This document shows positions 26,365 through 34,856 of a stretch of DNA of 64,000 bases, piece by piece (position 1 is the first letter of the stretch; every line of letters begins with the position of its first letter). Origin of the DNA: Parvularcula sp039822105 (GTDB lineage Bacteria; Pseudomonadota; Alphaproteobacteria; Caulobacterales; Parvularculaceae); the NCBI GenBank assembly GCA_039822105.1, contig JBCBMW010000001.1, forward strand, positions 62,001 to 126,000. Direction: 5' to 3'. A program made the translations under genes and the position numbers. Below the pieces are notes generated by a model. That model was not told the DNA's origin and searched no databases. It saw only the letters and a list, made by a program, of their open reading frames with translations.

Positions 26365-27762
26365 TTAAAATCTTATCACGTCCCCAGCGAAGCGCTCGGC
26401 CAAGAGCGACCGTGCCGGGAACGTCCCAATTAACGTAGATAAGAAACCGTCACACGCCTTCCAACCAGAAAGCGCCGATGTCACAGCTTCTGTCGCCTGT
26501 TCGGGAAGATGGGTCAGCTGGTCACCCATGGCGAGGGCCGGGAGTGTCGCAATCCGCTGCCGCGCCAAGGTCGACGTTGCGATGTCTTTGGGCAGGAGCT
26601 GACCGAGCGCGCGCAGCTCGAGGCCCTCGGGCGCATCGTCCGGCACCTCGACGATGAACCGGCGGTCGAACAGGTGCTTGGAGCCTGGTGGCGCAGGGAC
26701 CGGTGCGAAACCCGGGGTTCCATCCGCTCGGCCGAGGAGAGCGGCGGGTTCTCGGAAGATCGCAACGGCTTCGTCGACGCGATTATCGTTCAGAGCTGGA
26801 AACTGCACAGACACTTGGTACTTAAAGGTTTGGAGCATGACACCTTCGATCACGGTCGGCAACGCATCAGCCACTAACGTCCAAGATCGCGGTCGGTGGT
26901 TTCCTAGCGCACCTATCACCCGAAGCAGCATCGCCTGAGACGGCGGATCACTGAGCAAACCAGCGCTAACGGCACAGCCGCCATCAGTGGACATGGTGTC
27001 ATGAGCGCTCAAAAGATGCGGCGAAAAGTAATCATGCGGCGCCTCGGGATCGGTAAAGTGCCACCATTCTTGCCAGGTTCGTTCCTCGCACCATTGCTCC
27101 TCGACCCGCTGGGTTGAAGCCGCGAAGTCCGCAAGTGACTGCAAATCGCTGGGAATCAAAAGCTCTTGCTGCTCCAGCGCCGCGAGAAGCGCCCGTATAC
27201 GGACGCGCTCATAAGCCTCATCATCATTGGACGGATCATCGATGAAGGACAGATCCTGCGCTTCGGCATAGGAGCGCGCTTCGCCTCTTCGAACGCCCAG
27301 CATCGCCCGATGAAGGGTAACGAGCTCTCCTGGACCGGCCGCGATCTTCCGTTCGGCCGGCATCCCCGCCAAGCCCCGCCCCGCCCCGCGCCGTAACCGC
27401 ATGAAGACCGTTTCCGCCTGGTCGTCCGCCGTGTGGCCCGTGAAGAGGTGCTTGATCCCCCGCCGTTCGCACGCCTCACACAAAAGGCGATAGCGGGCGT
27501 TACGCGCCGCTTCCTGGATGCCTGTCTTGGGCTTCTCGCCCTCCCAAACCAAGGTTTCGTGTTCGATCCTCCGTACACGGCACCAGTCAGCGACGATAAC
27601 AGCTTCCCCAGCGGATTCCGGGCGAAGGCCATGATCCACGGTCAAGGCAACAATGGGATATCCCCGGGCATGGGCCCAGTGAAGCAACGCAAAGCTATCG
27701 GCCCCGCCGGAGACGGCGATGGCCGCCGGTTCGTCAGCGGGGATCGGCCAGGTTAGCTGCAG
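26365..27762 (-). CDS. tilS: tRNA(Ile)-lysidine synthase with a probable non-canonical start
   Basis: TilS converts C34 of the CAU-anticodon tRNA-Ile to lysidine using ATP. The PP-loop IAVSGGADSF and the downstream LTVDHGLRPES and GHTADDQAETVFMRLRRGAG blocks identify it. The only ATG/GTG/TTG-type start within the conserved N-terminus is a TTG at 27687, which would delete the essential SGGADS loop. The frame is open upstream to a TGA at 27769-27771. Within that stretch the best candidate is CTG at 27762, with GAGG 4 nt upstream and a 10-nt overlap with the ybgF stop; this gives 465 residues with SGGADS at 18-23. The start assignment is inference; the coding assignment is firm. Confidence 0.85.
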   Translation of the reverse strand: MQLTWPIPADEPAAIAVSGGADSFALLHWAHARGYPIVALTVDHGLRPESAGEAVIVADWCRVRRIEHETLVWEGEKPKTGIQEAARNARYRLLCEACERRGIKHLFTGHTADDQAETVFMRLRRGAGRGLAGMPAERKIAAGPGELVTLHRAMLGVRRGEARSYAEAQDLSFIDDPSNDDEAYERVRIRALLAALEQQELLIPSDLQSLADFAASTQRVEEQWCEERTWQEWWHFTDPEAPHDYFSPHLLSAHDTMSTDGGCAVSAGLLSDPPSQAMLLRVIGALGNHRPRSWTLVADALPTVIEGVMLQTFKYQVSVQFPALNDNRVDEAVAIFREPAALLGRADGTPGFAPVPAPPGSKHLFDRRFIVEVPDDAPEGLELRALGQLLPKDIATSTLARQRIATLPALAMGDQLTHLPEQATEAVTSALSGWKACDGFLSTLIGTFPARSLLAERFAGDVIRF

Positions 27763-28607
27763 GTCGCCTCACGCGTGTCAGTGATACGGCGACGCATGTC
27801 GCTGTCCATGCGGGGGTACTGATCAAGTCCGCGCTGCCACACCCGGCACGCCTCGTTCGACTTATCCGCCCGCGCAAAGGCCTGACCCAGTTTGAGGTGA
27901 GCCTCTGGCGCGCGGTCATCTTGCGGATAGGTCCGAATGAAATCGAGATAGGTCCGCGCCGCCGCGCCAAGATCGCCTTGCGCAAGATAGGTCTCGCCCA
28001 GATAGAACGAGGCATCCGACGCCAGAACATCGTTCGGGTAGTCTTCCATCAGGCTGACAAACGCGAGCTCCGCCTCTGCATACCGCGCCTCAAGAAGAGC
28101 AGCGCGGCCTGCGCGAAAGGCCGAGTCCGGACTGTCAAAGCCGCCATCCTCAACACTGCCGCCGCCGACGAGATCCACCGGGCCGCCGACAATCGCGGCG
28201 GCTGGAGAGTAGTCGCCCTGACCGCCCTCAAGCGCACTGGCGTAGCCGGGGAACTCAAGCTCGATGAAGCGGCGCATTTGCTCTTGGTGCTGGTTGAGGC
28301 GGTAGTTGAGCTCTTCGATCTGGCCAGTCAGGCTTTGCACCTCGCTCTCAAGGGCACCGATGCGCACCGCCGTGTCAGCCGAGGTCGCGCCCACACCGCC
28401 GCTGGCACCGCCCGGGTTCGCGCCCTGGTAGCTGACATTGGCGCTCGGCGCACCGTCGGCGCCATAAACCACGCCTTGTAGATCCTGGATCTGCTCTTCG
28501 AGCGCCTCAAGTCGCGCCCGAGTTCGGCGGTCTTGCGCGTCTGCCGCTGCTGGCCAAACCGTTACCAGAGCTGCTGTCGCGGCAGCCAATCCCAAAACTA
28601 GGCGCAT
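27753..28607 (-). CDS. ybgF: cell division coordinator CpoB/YbgF
   Basis: CpoB/YbgF is a periplasmic Tol-Pal associated protein that links outer-membrane constriction to peptidoglycan synthesis. The 284-residue protein has a signal peptide (cleavage near AAADAQ), an N-terminal coiled coil (RARLEALEEQIQDLQ, ALESEVQSLTGQIEELNYRLNQHQEQ), a Gly/Ala-rich linker and a C-terminal TPR domain (DSAFRAGRAALLEARYAEAE and later repeats). The ATG at 28607 follows GGGAGA. The tol-pal genes usually found upstream are absent; a divergent ClC gene is there instead. tilS overlaps its 3' end. Confidence 0.9.
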   Translation of the reverse strand: MRLVLGLAAATAALVTVWPAAADAQDRRTRARLEALEEQIQDLQGVVYGADGAPSANVSYQGANPGGASGGVGATSADTAVRIGALESEVQSLTGQIEELNYRLNQHQEQMRRFIELEFPGYASALEGGQGDYSPAAAIVGGPVDLVGGGSVEDGGFDSPDSAFRAGRAALLEARYAEAELAFVSLMEDYPNDVLASDASFYLGETYLAQGDLGAAARTYLDFIRTYPQDDRAPEAHLKLGQAFARADKSNEACRVWQRGLDQYPRMDSDMRRRITDTREATCS

Positions 28608-28776
28608 GTTCTCATCTCCCAACCCATCGCCGGGCGGTTACCATAACTGACAACTCTTCCCTAGCGGGAAGCGCCCGCCACGGCCATGCGAAGTTTTTGA
28701 TGCGAAATGTGCCCAGCATACGGGACCGCTTCACGCTGACAGCCAGGGCAAAGGGTGTTAGCGGCATGATCATCCA

Positions 28777-30417
28777 ATGAGTTCAACCACCGCCACCCGT
28801 TTTCAGCTTTGGCTTAAGCACTCGGCCCAACGCGCCGAGGCGCTCACGGATATCAAGCTTTGGAGCCTTGCCGCCCTTACGGGTGTGCTGACGGCTTACG
28901 GCGTCGTCGCGTTTGCGATCCTGATCGAGTTCATCACCGAGCAAAGCTACGGCACTGGCAGTGAGAACCTGGCCCAGGGCGCGCGCAATCTGTCGGCCAC
29001 CAGGGCGTTCATCGTGCCGATCATCGGCGGGGCGGCGGTGGCGCTCCTTCTCTGGTTATCGCGGCGTTTCGCGATCAATCCCGACATCCGCTGCCAGGGC
29101 GTGGCCGAGGTGATCGAGGCTCGCGCGCGGCCGCCGGGAGCCATCAGTGTGCGGGGTGGACTGATCAACACGGCGGTTTGCGCCATCGCCCTTGGCACCG
29201 GCGGCAGCGCCGGGCGGGAGGGGCCGGCCGTTCTGATGGGCGGGGCGATCTCAGTCTTTCTCACCAAGCGGGTGGGGCTCTCAGCGAAAGACAGCCGCAT
29301 GCTGCTGGGATGCGCCGCCGCCGCCGCTGTCTCCGCGGCGTTCAACGCGCCGATCGCAGGCGTCCTCTTCGCGCTGGAGGTGGTTCTCTCGAACTACGCG
29401 CTCTCGATCTTTGGGCCGATCGCTTTGTCCTCGATCCTGGCGGCCCTCATATCGCGCGGTCACTTGGGCGATCTGCACCGGTTCATCATCCCCGATTATG
29501 GCGGGGCGGAGACGCTGGATATCGTCCTCGGCGGCAGCCTGGGCGTGATTTGCGGGATCGTCTCGATCGCTTTTCTCACCTCCGCTGCCTTTGCTCGCAC
29601 CACGAGCCGGTCGATCGTCCGGCAGCTGAAGCTTGAGCCCGCGCTTCTGCCCATCGTCGCCGGGGTCGGCATGGGCCTGATCGGCATCGTCTATCCAGAG
29701 GTCTTGGGCTTTGGATACCAGGCGACGACCGAGGCGCTCGAAGGCAACTACACGCTCAAGCTTCTGACGATCCTCCTGGTCGTGAAGATCTTTGCGACGG
29801 TGTTGTGCCTCTCCTGCCGTTTCGGCGCAGGCGTCTTCTCCGCTGGGATTTATCTCGGCGCGATGGCAGGCGCGGGGTTCGGGATCGTGATGAACCTCCT
29901 CTTTCCTGAGACGGTCGTCAGTCCGACCTTCTACGCCATGATCGGCATGGGCGCGGTCTCGGGCGCGATCATCGGGGCACCGATCTCCACCACCTTGATC
30001 GTCTTTGAGCTGACGGGCGACTACACGATGACAGCGGCGCTGATGATCGCAGTCGGCGTCGCGACGGTCCTCAGCCAGGTCTTTTTCGGCAGCTCCTGGT
30101 TCCATTATCAGCTCAACCAACGCGGCTATGACCTCTCTGAAGGCCCGCAAGGGGTGATCCTGCAGACGATCCGTGTGCGCGATGTGATGCGGCCCGTGCC
30201 CGACAGCGCCATGCCGCTTGAGGATGGGGCGGACAGGCTTGTTGCCGGGCAAACCCTCGGTGAGGCGCTGGCGGAGATGTCTAAGCTCGGCCTCGACGCG
30301 ATGCCCGTCACCGCGCGAAAAGACGACGGCAAACTCCTCGGCACCCTGACAGAAGCCCGCGCCCTCCGCCGCTACAACAAAGCCCTGGTCGACAGCCATA
30401 TCGAGCATCACCGGTAA
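28777..30417 (+). CDS. ClC family chloride channel/transporter with C-terminal CBS region
   Basis: The 546-residue protein has the ClC membrane fold (about 10 hydrophobic helices). TGGSAGREGPAVLMGG carries the gating glutamate (E148 in GREGP, residues 146-150), and GAGVFSAGIYLGAMAGAGFG is the later selectivity segment. The first pore motif is QGVAEVIEA rather than GSGIPE, a variant common in long bacterial ClCs. After residue about 460 there is a soluble region (IRVRDVMRPVPDSAMPL..., DAMPVTARKDDGKLLGTLTE) resembling CBS domains, which regulate transport by nucleotide binding. Whether it is a channel or an H+/Cl- exchanger is not decided. Confidence 0.92.
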   Translation: MSSTTATRFQLWLKHSAQRAEALTDIKLWSLAALTGVLTAYGVVAFAILIEFITEQSYGTGSENLAQGARNLSATRAFIVPIIGGAAVALLLWLSRRFAINPDIRCQGVAEVIEARARPPGAISVRGGLINTAVCAIALGTGGSAGREGPAVLMGGAISVFLTKRVGLSAKDSRMLLGCAAAAAVSAAFNAPIAGVLFALEVVLSNYALSIFGPIALSSILAALISRGHLGDLHRFIIPDYGGAETLDIVLGGSLGVICGIVSIAFLTSAAFARTTSRSIVRQLKLEPALLPIVAGVGMGLIGIVYPEVLGFGYQATTEALEGNYTLKLLTILLVVKIFATVLCLSCRFGAGVFSAGIYLGAMAGAGFGIVMNLLFPETVVSPTFYAMIGMGAVSGAIIGAPISTTLIVFELTGDYTMTAALMIAVGVATVLSQVFFGSSWFHYQLNQRGYDLSEGPQGVILQTIRVRDVMRPVPDSAMPLEDGADRLVAGQTLGEALAEMSKLGLDAMPVTARKDDGKLLGTLTEARALRRYNKALVDSHIEHHR

Positions 30418-30488
30418 GCGTCTCACCTCTCGCGTGCAGGGCGCAGCTTTGATAGCCTGCCTGAAGCAAGGGGCGTTGGGGCCAGACA

Positions 30489-32537
30489 ATGAAGCCAAAA
30501 ACCAAAGCGGAAGAGTATGCGCTGAAGGCCTGGACCACGGGCAAAGAGGCAGATGTTCGAGACCTGAGCGCAGACGACAAGGTCATCGACGGCGCTTTCC
30601 TCGCCGCCCTCATCCGCAACGAGATCGAAGAGGATACGGCGGCGTCCTACAAAGACTTCGTGCTGCGCGGCGCGATGGTGGAGGGGGCAGTCGACATCTC
30701 CCACGCCGAGATCGCCCGCAACCTCAACTTCGTAGACGGCTGCCAGTTCGATAGCGGCTTCACCGCTAGCTGGGCCCAGCTCCGAGAGCTTTCCTTCGAC
30801 CGAAGCCAGATCCAAGGCTGCCTCGACCTGTTCGAGGCCAAACTGGCCGGGGAGTTCAATGCCGAGGGCGCCCATTTTGTCGGCCAAGGCGGGGACGCCA
30901 TCGTCGCCCAAGGGGTCGAGGCCTCAGCCTGGTTCATGCGCGCCACGCCAGAGCATCAGACCAAGGTCATCGGTACTCTGCATATGAGTCGCGCCAAACT
31001 GGCCGGGCAGTTCGCCGCCAATGGCGCCCATTTTGAGAACCCCAACGGCAAAGCCATCGTCGCCCAAGGGGTCGAGGCCTCCGGCTGGTTCATGAATGCC
31101 ACGCCAGAGCATCAGACTAAGGTCATCGGTACTCTGCATATGAGTCGCGCTAAACTGGCCGGGCCGTTCGCGGCCGAGGGCGCCCATTTTGAGAACCCCA
31201 ACGGCGAAGCCATCTTCGCCCAGAGCGCGCGGATCAATGGCTGGCTTCAGAGGCCACTGGACCGCCAAAAGCCGCGGGTCGACGGAACCGTCAACCTCGT
31301 AGGGGCCACGATCACGGGCGGGCTGTTCACCCGAGGGCTGTTCTTTGGGGATGGCGATTTCCTTCTCGAGAACGCCAGCATTGAAGGGCGCATCGTTTTT
31401 CACGCACGCGCGATGGCCGGCACGGTGCAGGCCCGGCGGATGACCGTGACTAGCGAGGCGGTGTTCATGGGCCAGTTTGACGGCGACCTCGACTTCACCG
31501 GCGCGCGCCTGGCCGAACTGGCGCTCCATGACCGACTTGGCGACAACAAAGGGCCATTAAACGTCGAGCATCCCAAAGGCATTCGCCGCTATGTCACCGT
31601 ATACACCCATTCCGTGAACCTTTCGAATGTGGAGGTCGGTGACCTTTATCTCCCGCCGCGTTGCCCCGATAAGGGCATGGATCTCTCCCGCGCGAAAATC
31701 GGTGTGCTGCACGATACCAAAGAAAGCTGGGTCCCCGGCGTCCGAAAGATCGATCGGTGGTCGATGGACGATAGAGAAGCGCGGGAAGCTCCCCTCACCC
31801 TGCGAGGTCTTGAATATGATCGCCTGGAGAACCCGCGCGGGGGTGAGAAGACGATTGAGGACCGCATCGCTTGGCTCAATCGGCAACCGGCCAAGGAGAT
31901 CAACGACCGGTTCAACCCCCAACCTTGGCGGCAACTCGCCAAAACCCTCCGTCGGATGGGTTACGACGACGACGCGCGACGCGTACGGATTGCCCAGCGC
32001 AACATCTATCGTGCGTGCAAGGAATGCCCATGGTGGACGAGCGGCGGCTACTGGCTTCTCGACATCCTTGGCGGCTATGGCTTGCGGCCGTGGCGGACAT
32101 TTTTTTGGTCGCTCGGATTCATCATCGCGTCATGGGGCATCTTCGCCCTGCCCCATTGCGCACAGCAGGGGTGCTTTGACGGCGCGGCGTATATCCCGAT
32201 CGCGGGCGCGCCGCTCCAAACCACCAGCGAAGTGGACAAAACGCTGGCCCTGACCACGACGCTTGAAACGAGCACGTATCCCAAGTTCGACGCGCTCCTC
32301 TACGCCATCGATGTCTTCATCCCGCTGATCGAATTTGGCATCACCGACCTTTGGGTGATCAACGACCAGTATGTCGTGACCGATCAAAACGGGCGCGAAT
32401 GGTGTGTGGGTGTGATGCTTCAGTGGTGGGCTGTCTTTTTGCGGCTCATAGGGGCGTTCCTCTCCGCCTATCTGATCGCAGGGTTCACCGCGGTGATGCT
32501 TCGCGATGAGGTGGCGCAGCCCACAGTTAGCAGCTAG
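30489..32537 (+). CDS. large beta-helix-like repeat protein with C-terminal membrane domain
   Basis: The 682-residue protein has no signal peptide. Residues about 50-400 are built of short strand-turn repeats with many small residues (e.g. GTLHMSRAKLAG, GAHFENPNG, GAMVEGAVDISHAEI), suggesting a right-handed beta-helix. Residues about 470-520 form a helical linker, and two or three hydrophobic helices near residues 535-555 and 635-665 anchor the C-terminus. Similar proteins are often annotated only as membrane-associated or pentapeptide-like; no enzymatic motif is visible. The repeats include a 156-bp in-frame tandem duplication. Upstream is ClC and downstream a metallo-hydrolase, both on the plus strand. 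Confidence 0.8.
   Translation: MKPKTKAEEYALKAWTTGKEADVRDLSADDKVIDGAFLAALIRNEIEEDTAASYKDFVLRGAMVEGAVDISHAEIARNLNFVDGCQFDSGFTASWAQLRELSFDRSQIQGCLDLFEAKLAGEFNAEGAHFVGQGGDAIVAQGVEASAWFMRATPEHQTKVIGTLHMSRAKLAGQFAANGAHFENPNGKAIVAQGVEASGWFMNATPEHQTKVIGTLHMSRAKLAGPFAAEGAHFENPNGEAIFAQSARINGWLQRPLDRQKPRVDGTVNLVGATITGGLFTRGLFFGDGDFLLENASIEGRIVFHARAMAGTVQARRMTVTSEAVFMGQFDGDLDFTGARLAELALHDRLGDNKGPLNVEHPKGIRRYVTVYTHSVNLSNVEVGDLYLPPRCPDKGMDLSRAKIGVLHDTKESWVPGVRKIDRWSMDDREAREAPLTLRGLEYDRLENPRGGEKTIEDRIAWLNRQPAKEINDRFNPQPWRQLAKTLRRMGYDDDARRVRIAQRNIYRACKECPWWTSGGYWLLDILGGYGLRPWRTFFWSLGFIIASWGIFALPHCAQQGCFDGAAYIPIAGAPLQTTSEVDKTLALTTTLETSTYPKFDALLYAIDVFIPLIEFGITDLWVINDQYVVTDQNGREWCVGVMLQWWAVFLRLIGAFLSAYLIAGFTAVMLRDEVAQPTVSS
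30840..31230 (+). repeat. 156-bp in-frame tandem repeat inside the beta-helix protein
   Basis: Units start at 30840, 30996 and 31152, exactly 156 bp (52 codons) apart; the third is incomplete. Landmarks recurring at the same spacing are AAACTGGCCGG, the codons for ATPEHQTKVIGTLHMSRA, and GAHFENPNG. Units 1 and 2 share almost identical DNA over their second half, and units 2 and 3 over their first half, which implies recent unequal crossing-over or slippage. The reading frame is kept. Confidence 0.9.
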
Positions 32538-32546
32538 CGTCGCCCC

Positions 32547-33212
32547 ATGACCCAAGAGCCTCCCTTCACCGTCCAAATCGTGCCCGTCACGCCGTTTCAG
32601 CAGAATTGCTCGATCATCCGGGCGGCCAATGGCTCGGCGGCGGTGGTGGATCCTGGCGGGGAGGTCGACCGGTTGATGGAAACGGCTGAGGCGATGGATG
32701 CCAAGATTGAGAAGATCTGGCTGACCCACGGGCATCTCGACCATGCCTCCGGCACGATGGAGCTCAAACGGCGCACCGGCGCGATCGTCGAAGGCGCGCA
32801 TGAGGAGGAGGTCTTTTGGCTTTCTCAGATTGCGGAGCAATCGAAGCGCTTTGGTGTTGAGGGTGAGGGCGAGAACGTGGTCCCCGACCGCTGGCTCGAC
32901 GATGGCGACACGGTGGAGATCGGCGGCGTGGTCTTCGATGTCTATTTCACCCCCGGCCACACGCCGGGGCATGTGGTCTTCCACCAAAGAGAGGCGAAGC
33001 TCGCCTTTGTTGGGGATGTGCTCTTCAAGGGCTCGATCGGCCGGACCGATTTCCCCCGCGGCGACCATGCGACGCTGATCTCTTCGATCACGGAGAAACT
33101 CTGGCCCCTGGGCAACGATACCCGCTTTATCTCAGGCCACGGACCGATGAGCACCTTCGGCGCTGAACGGCAAAGCAACGCCTTCGTCGCCGATCAGGTG
33201 CTCAAGTCCTGA
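32547..33212 (+). CDS. MBL-fold metallo-hydrolase, YcbL/glyoxalase II-like
   Basis: The 221-residue protein has the metallo-beta-lactamase metal motif THGHLDH (His/Asp at 61-66) and later metal ligands in TPGHTPGHVVFH, FVGDVLF and ISGHGP. The compact size and PVTPFQQNCSII start resemble E. coli YcbL, a type II glyoxalase-like hydrolase acting on S-lactoylglutathione or related thioesters. The Zn/Fe binding fold is certain; the substrate is inferred. It begins 9 nt after the beta-helix gene and converges on the polymerase gene with a 19-nt overlap. Confidence 0.9.
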   Translation: MTQEPPFTVQIVPVTPFQQNCSIIRAANGSAAVVDPGGEVDRLMETAEAMDAKIEKIWLTHGHLDHASGTMELKRRTGAIVEGAHEEEVFWLSQIAEQSKRFGVEGEGENVVPDRWLDDGDTVEIGGVVFDVYFTPGHTPGHVVFHQREAKLAFVGDVLFKGSIGRTDFPRGDHATLISSITEKLWPLGNDTRFISGHGPMSTFGAERQSNAFVADQVLKS

Positions 33213-34771
33213 CGCGCGACATAGACCCCCTGGCCAAAGGGGTCGAAAACCTGCTCGTCCTCGTCAGGCAGTCTTGGCTGCGGCTCGGGCGCTTCAACCG
33301 GGGCAGGCGCGTCGTTGAGTTGAGCCAAATGGCGCTCAACCATCCACAAGAACCCCTGACAAGCAGCACACAGAATAATAAAGTACTCAAAGACGTACGA
33401 CACGGCGCTAATGGTTGCCATGGTCACCATATGCACAGACAGCAAAACGCAAAGCCAGCGTCCGTAGACTGAGTACTCAGCACTCCTCTCATCATCGAGC
33501 TCCGCGAGCGCATTGGCACGCCCCATCACCTTGAAAATGGCCATGATGGGTATGACGAGAACGATGAGCAGGCCGGCAAGCCCAAACTCTAGAACGACCT
33601 GAACATAGACGTTGACGAAGTCGATGATGCCTTGCCCTTGCCGAAGGGGTTCGAACATGGGGTGCGTTGCGTAATTGGGATCACCGAAAATCGGCGCCAT
33701 GCGCACTTTCTCGATGCTGGTCTCAATGAGCCGGCTTCGATAGTCAAACGTGCCGTACTCGTCGATCTGATCAAAACCGAGGTTGGAGATAACAACGACC
33801 CCGGTCACCGCGACAATGACCCCAAGCAACCCCCAAGACCACTGAGCCGATGCAGATTTCTTGAACAGAACGAAATGCGCACCGCCCGTGAGGATAACCG
33901 CCAAAACCGCGGCGCGGGAATCGGTGGCGACAAGCACCAACATCGCCACCGCCGCCCAACCAGCGGTCACGATCAAACCCACTTTTTTTCTGTAGACGAA
34001 CACAGTGTACGCAAGGGTGCACATCAGCACCCCGAGCAATGTCTCAGCAAACTGCCCACCAATGCGCGAAACGCCGCCCCGACTGGCGAGACCAAATCGC
34101 CCTTGCTGAAGATGGCCGTAGAAGTCCCAGCCTTTGAGCGCCGAAAAAAGTCCAGCGGCTGCGATGAAGCAGCACCCCAAGACCAAAAACTGCGTGAACC
34201 TTTTGTGTGATTCCGATCGGGATAGCCCCCGCGCGGCCAAGGCGAACAAAACTCCCGTTTCAAGATAATAGAAAATGAATGAGCGAATCTCGTTCGTGAA
34301 GGACTCAGGCGCCCGCATTCCCAACAAGAGCGTGAAGACGACGAACAGCCAGTATGCCTTTCCAACGTTATTGTCTTGATACTGAAACTCATCCTTGGGT
34401 TCTGATCTCATGAGACCGGCAATTCCGGCGACAGACAGGATGACAATCGTAGAGTTGACGTTGAAGAGATAGTTCACGCCAGGAAACGGGACCGACCACT
34501 TCGTTTCCGCAGGAATCACGATCAACAGCAAAATGAGATACGGCACCCAGGACGTGGCTGAACGCGGTAAGGCGAAAAGTATCGCCACGATCATGAGAAT
34601 GAACAAAATTGGGCCCGGTTGAAACGTAAACACGACCGCTGTGCACGAAAGCCAAGCGATGGTGAGCCGGAGTTCCGATGGGTCTGGGTAGACCTTCGGT
34701 CGCAGCACATAGCCAGCACCCATCAAGGGTATGATGACCACCAGAAACTTAATCAGATAAAACGAGTGCAC
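33194..34771 (-). CDS. O-antigen ligase/polymerase-like membrane protein (Wzy/WaaL type)
   Basis: The 525-residue protein has about eleven predicted membrane helices, with a large loop (residues about 345-400; YRSRLIETSIEKVRMAPIFGDPNY) between two late helices, the classic layout of Wzy polymerases and WaaL ligases. The start is a GTG. The C-terminal 50 residues are hydrophilic and proline-rich (PVEAPEPQPRLPDEDEQ). It is divergent from the flippase gene, and the shared 85-nt gap must contain both promoters. With the flippase and glycosyltransferase it forms a small polysaccharide cassette. Polymerase and ligase cannot be separated by sequence alone. Confidence 0.85.
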   Translation of the reverse strand: MHSFYLIKFLVVIIPLMGAGYVLRPKVYPDPSELRLTIAWLSCTAVVFTFQPGPILFILMIVAILFALPRSATSWVPYLILLLIVIPAETKWSVPFPGVNYLFNVNSTIVILSVAGIAGLMRSEPKDEFQYQDNNVGKAYWLFVVFTLLLGMRAPESFTNEIRSFIFYYLETGVLFALAARGLSRSESHKRFTQFLVLGCCFIAAAGLFSALKGWDFYGHLQQGRFGLASRGGVSRIGGQFAETLLGVLMCTLAYTVFVYRKKVGLIVTAGWAAVAMLVLVATDSRAAVLAVILTGGAHFVLFKKSASAQWSWGLLGVIVAVTGVVVISNLGFDQIDEYGTFDYRSRLIETSIEKVRMAPIFGDPNYATHPMFEPLRQGQGIIDFVNVYVQVVLEFGLAGLLIVLVIPIMAIFKVMGRANALAELDDERSAEYSVYGRWLCVLLSVHMVTMATISAVSYVFEYFIILCAACQGFLWMVERHLAQLNDAPAPVEAPEPQPRLPDEDEQVFDPFGQGVYVARQDLST

Positions 34772-34856
34772 GATTGGTTATCCAAGGCCAGGCGCAGGAA
34801 ACGTTGGTCGCACCTCCATAGACCTTTATCAATTTTCTGATTGAAAAGATCTGAAA

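Noticed and set aside
26365..27687. tilS starting at the TTG at 27687
   Set aside because: It would remove the SGGADS ATP-binding loop that is plainly encoded just upstream in frame.
29281..30498. 405-codon minus-strand frame opposite the ClC gene
   Set aside because: Antisense of conserved ClC helices; Asp/Arg/His-rich translation without domain signal.
30840..31230. Possible CRISPR-like array
   Set aside because: Units are 156 bp, contiguous, in frame and coding, with no spacers; it is a protein-coding tandem duplication.
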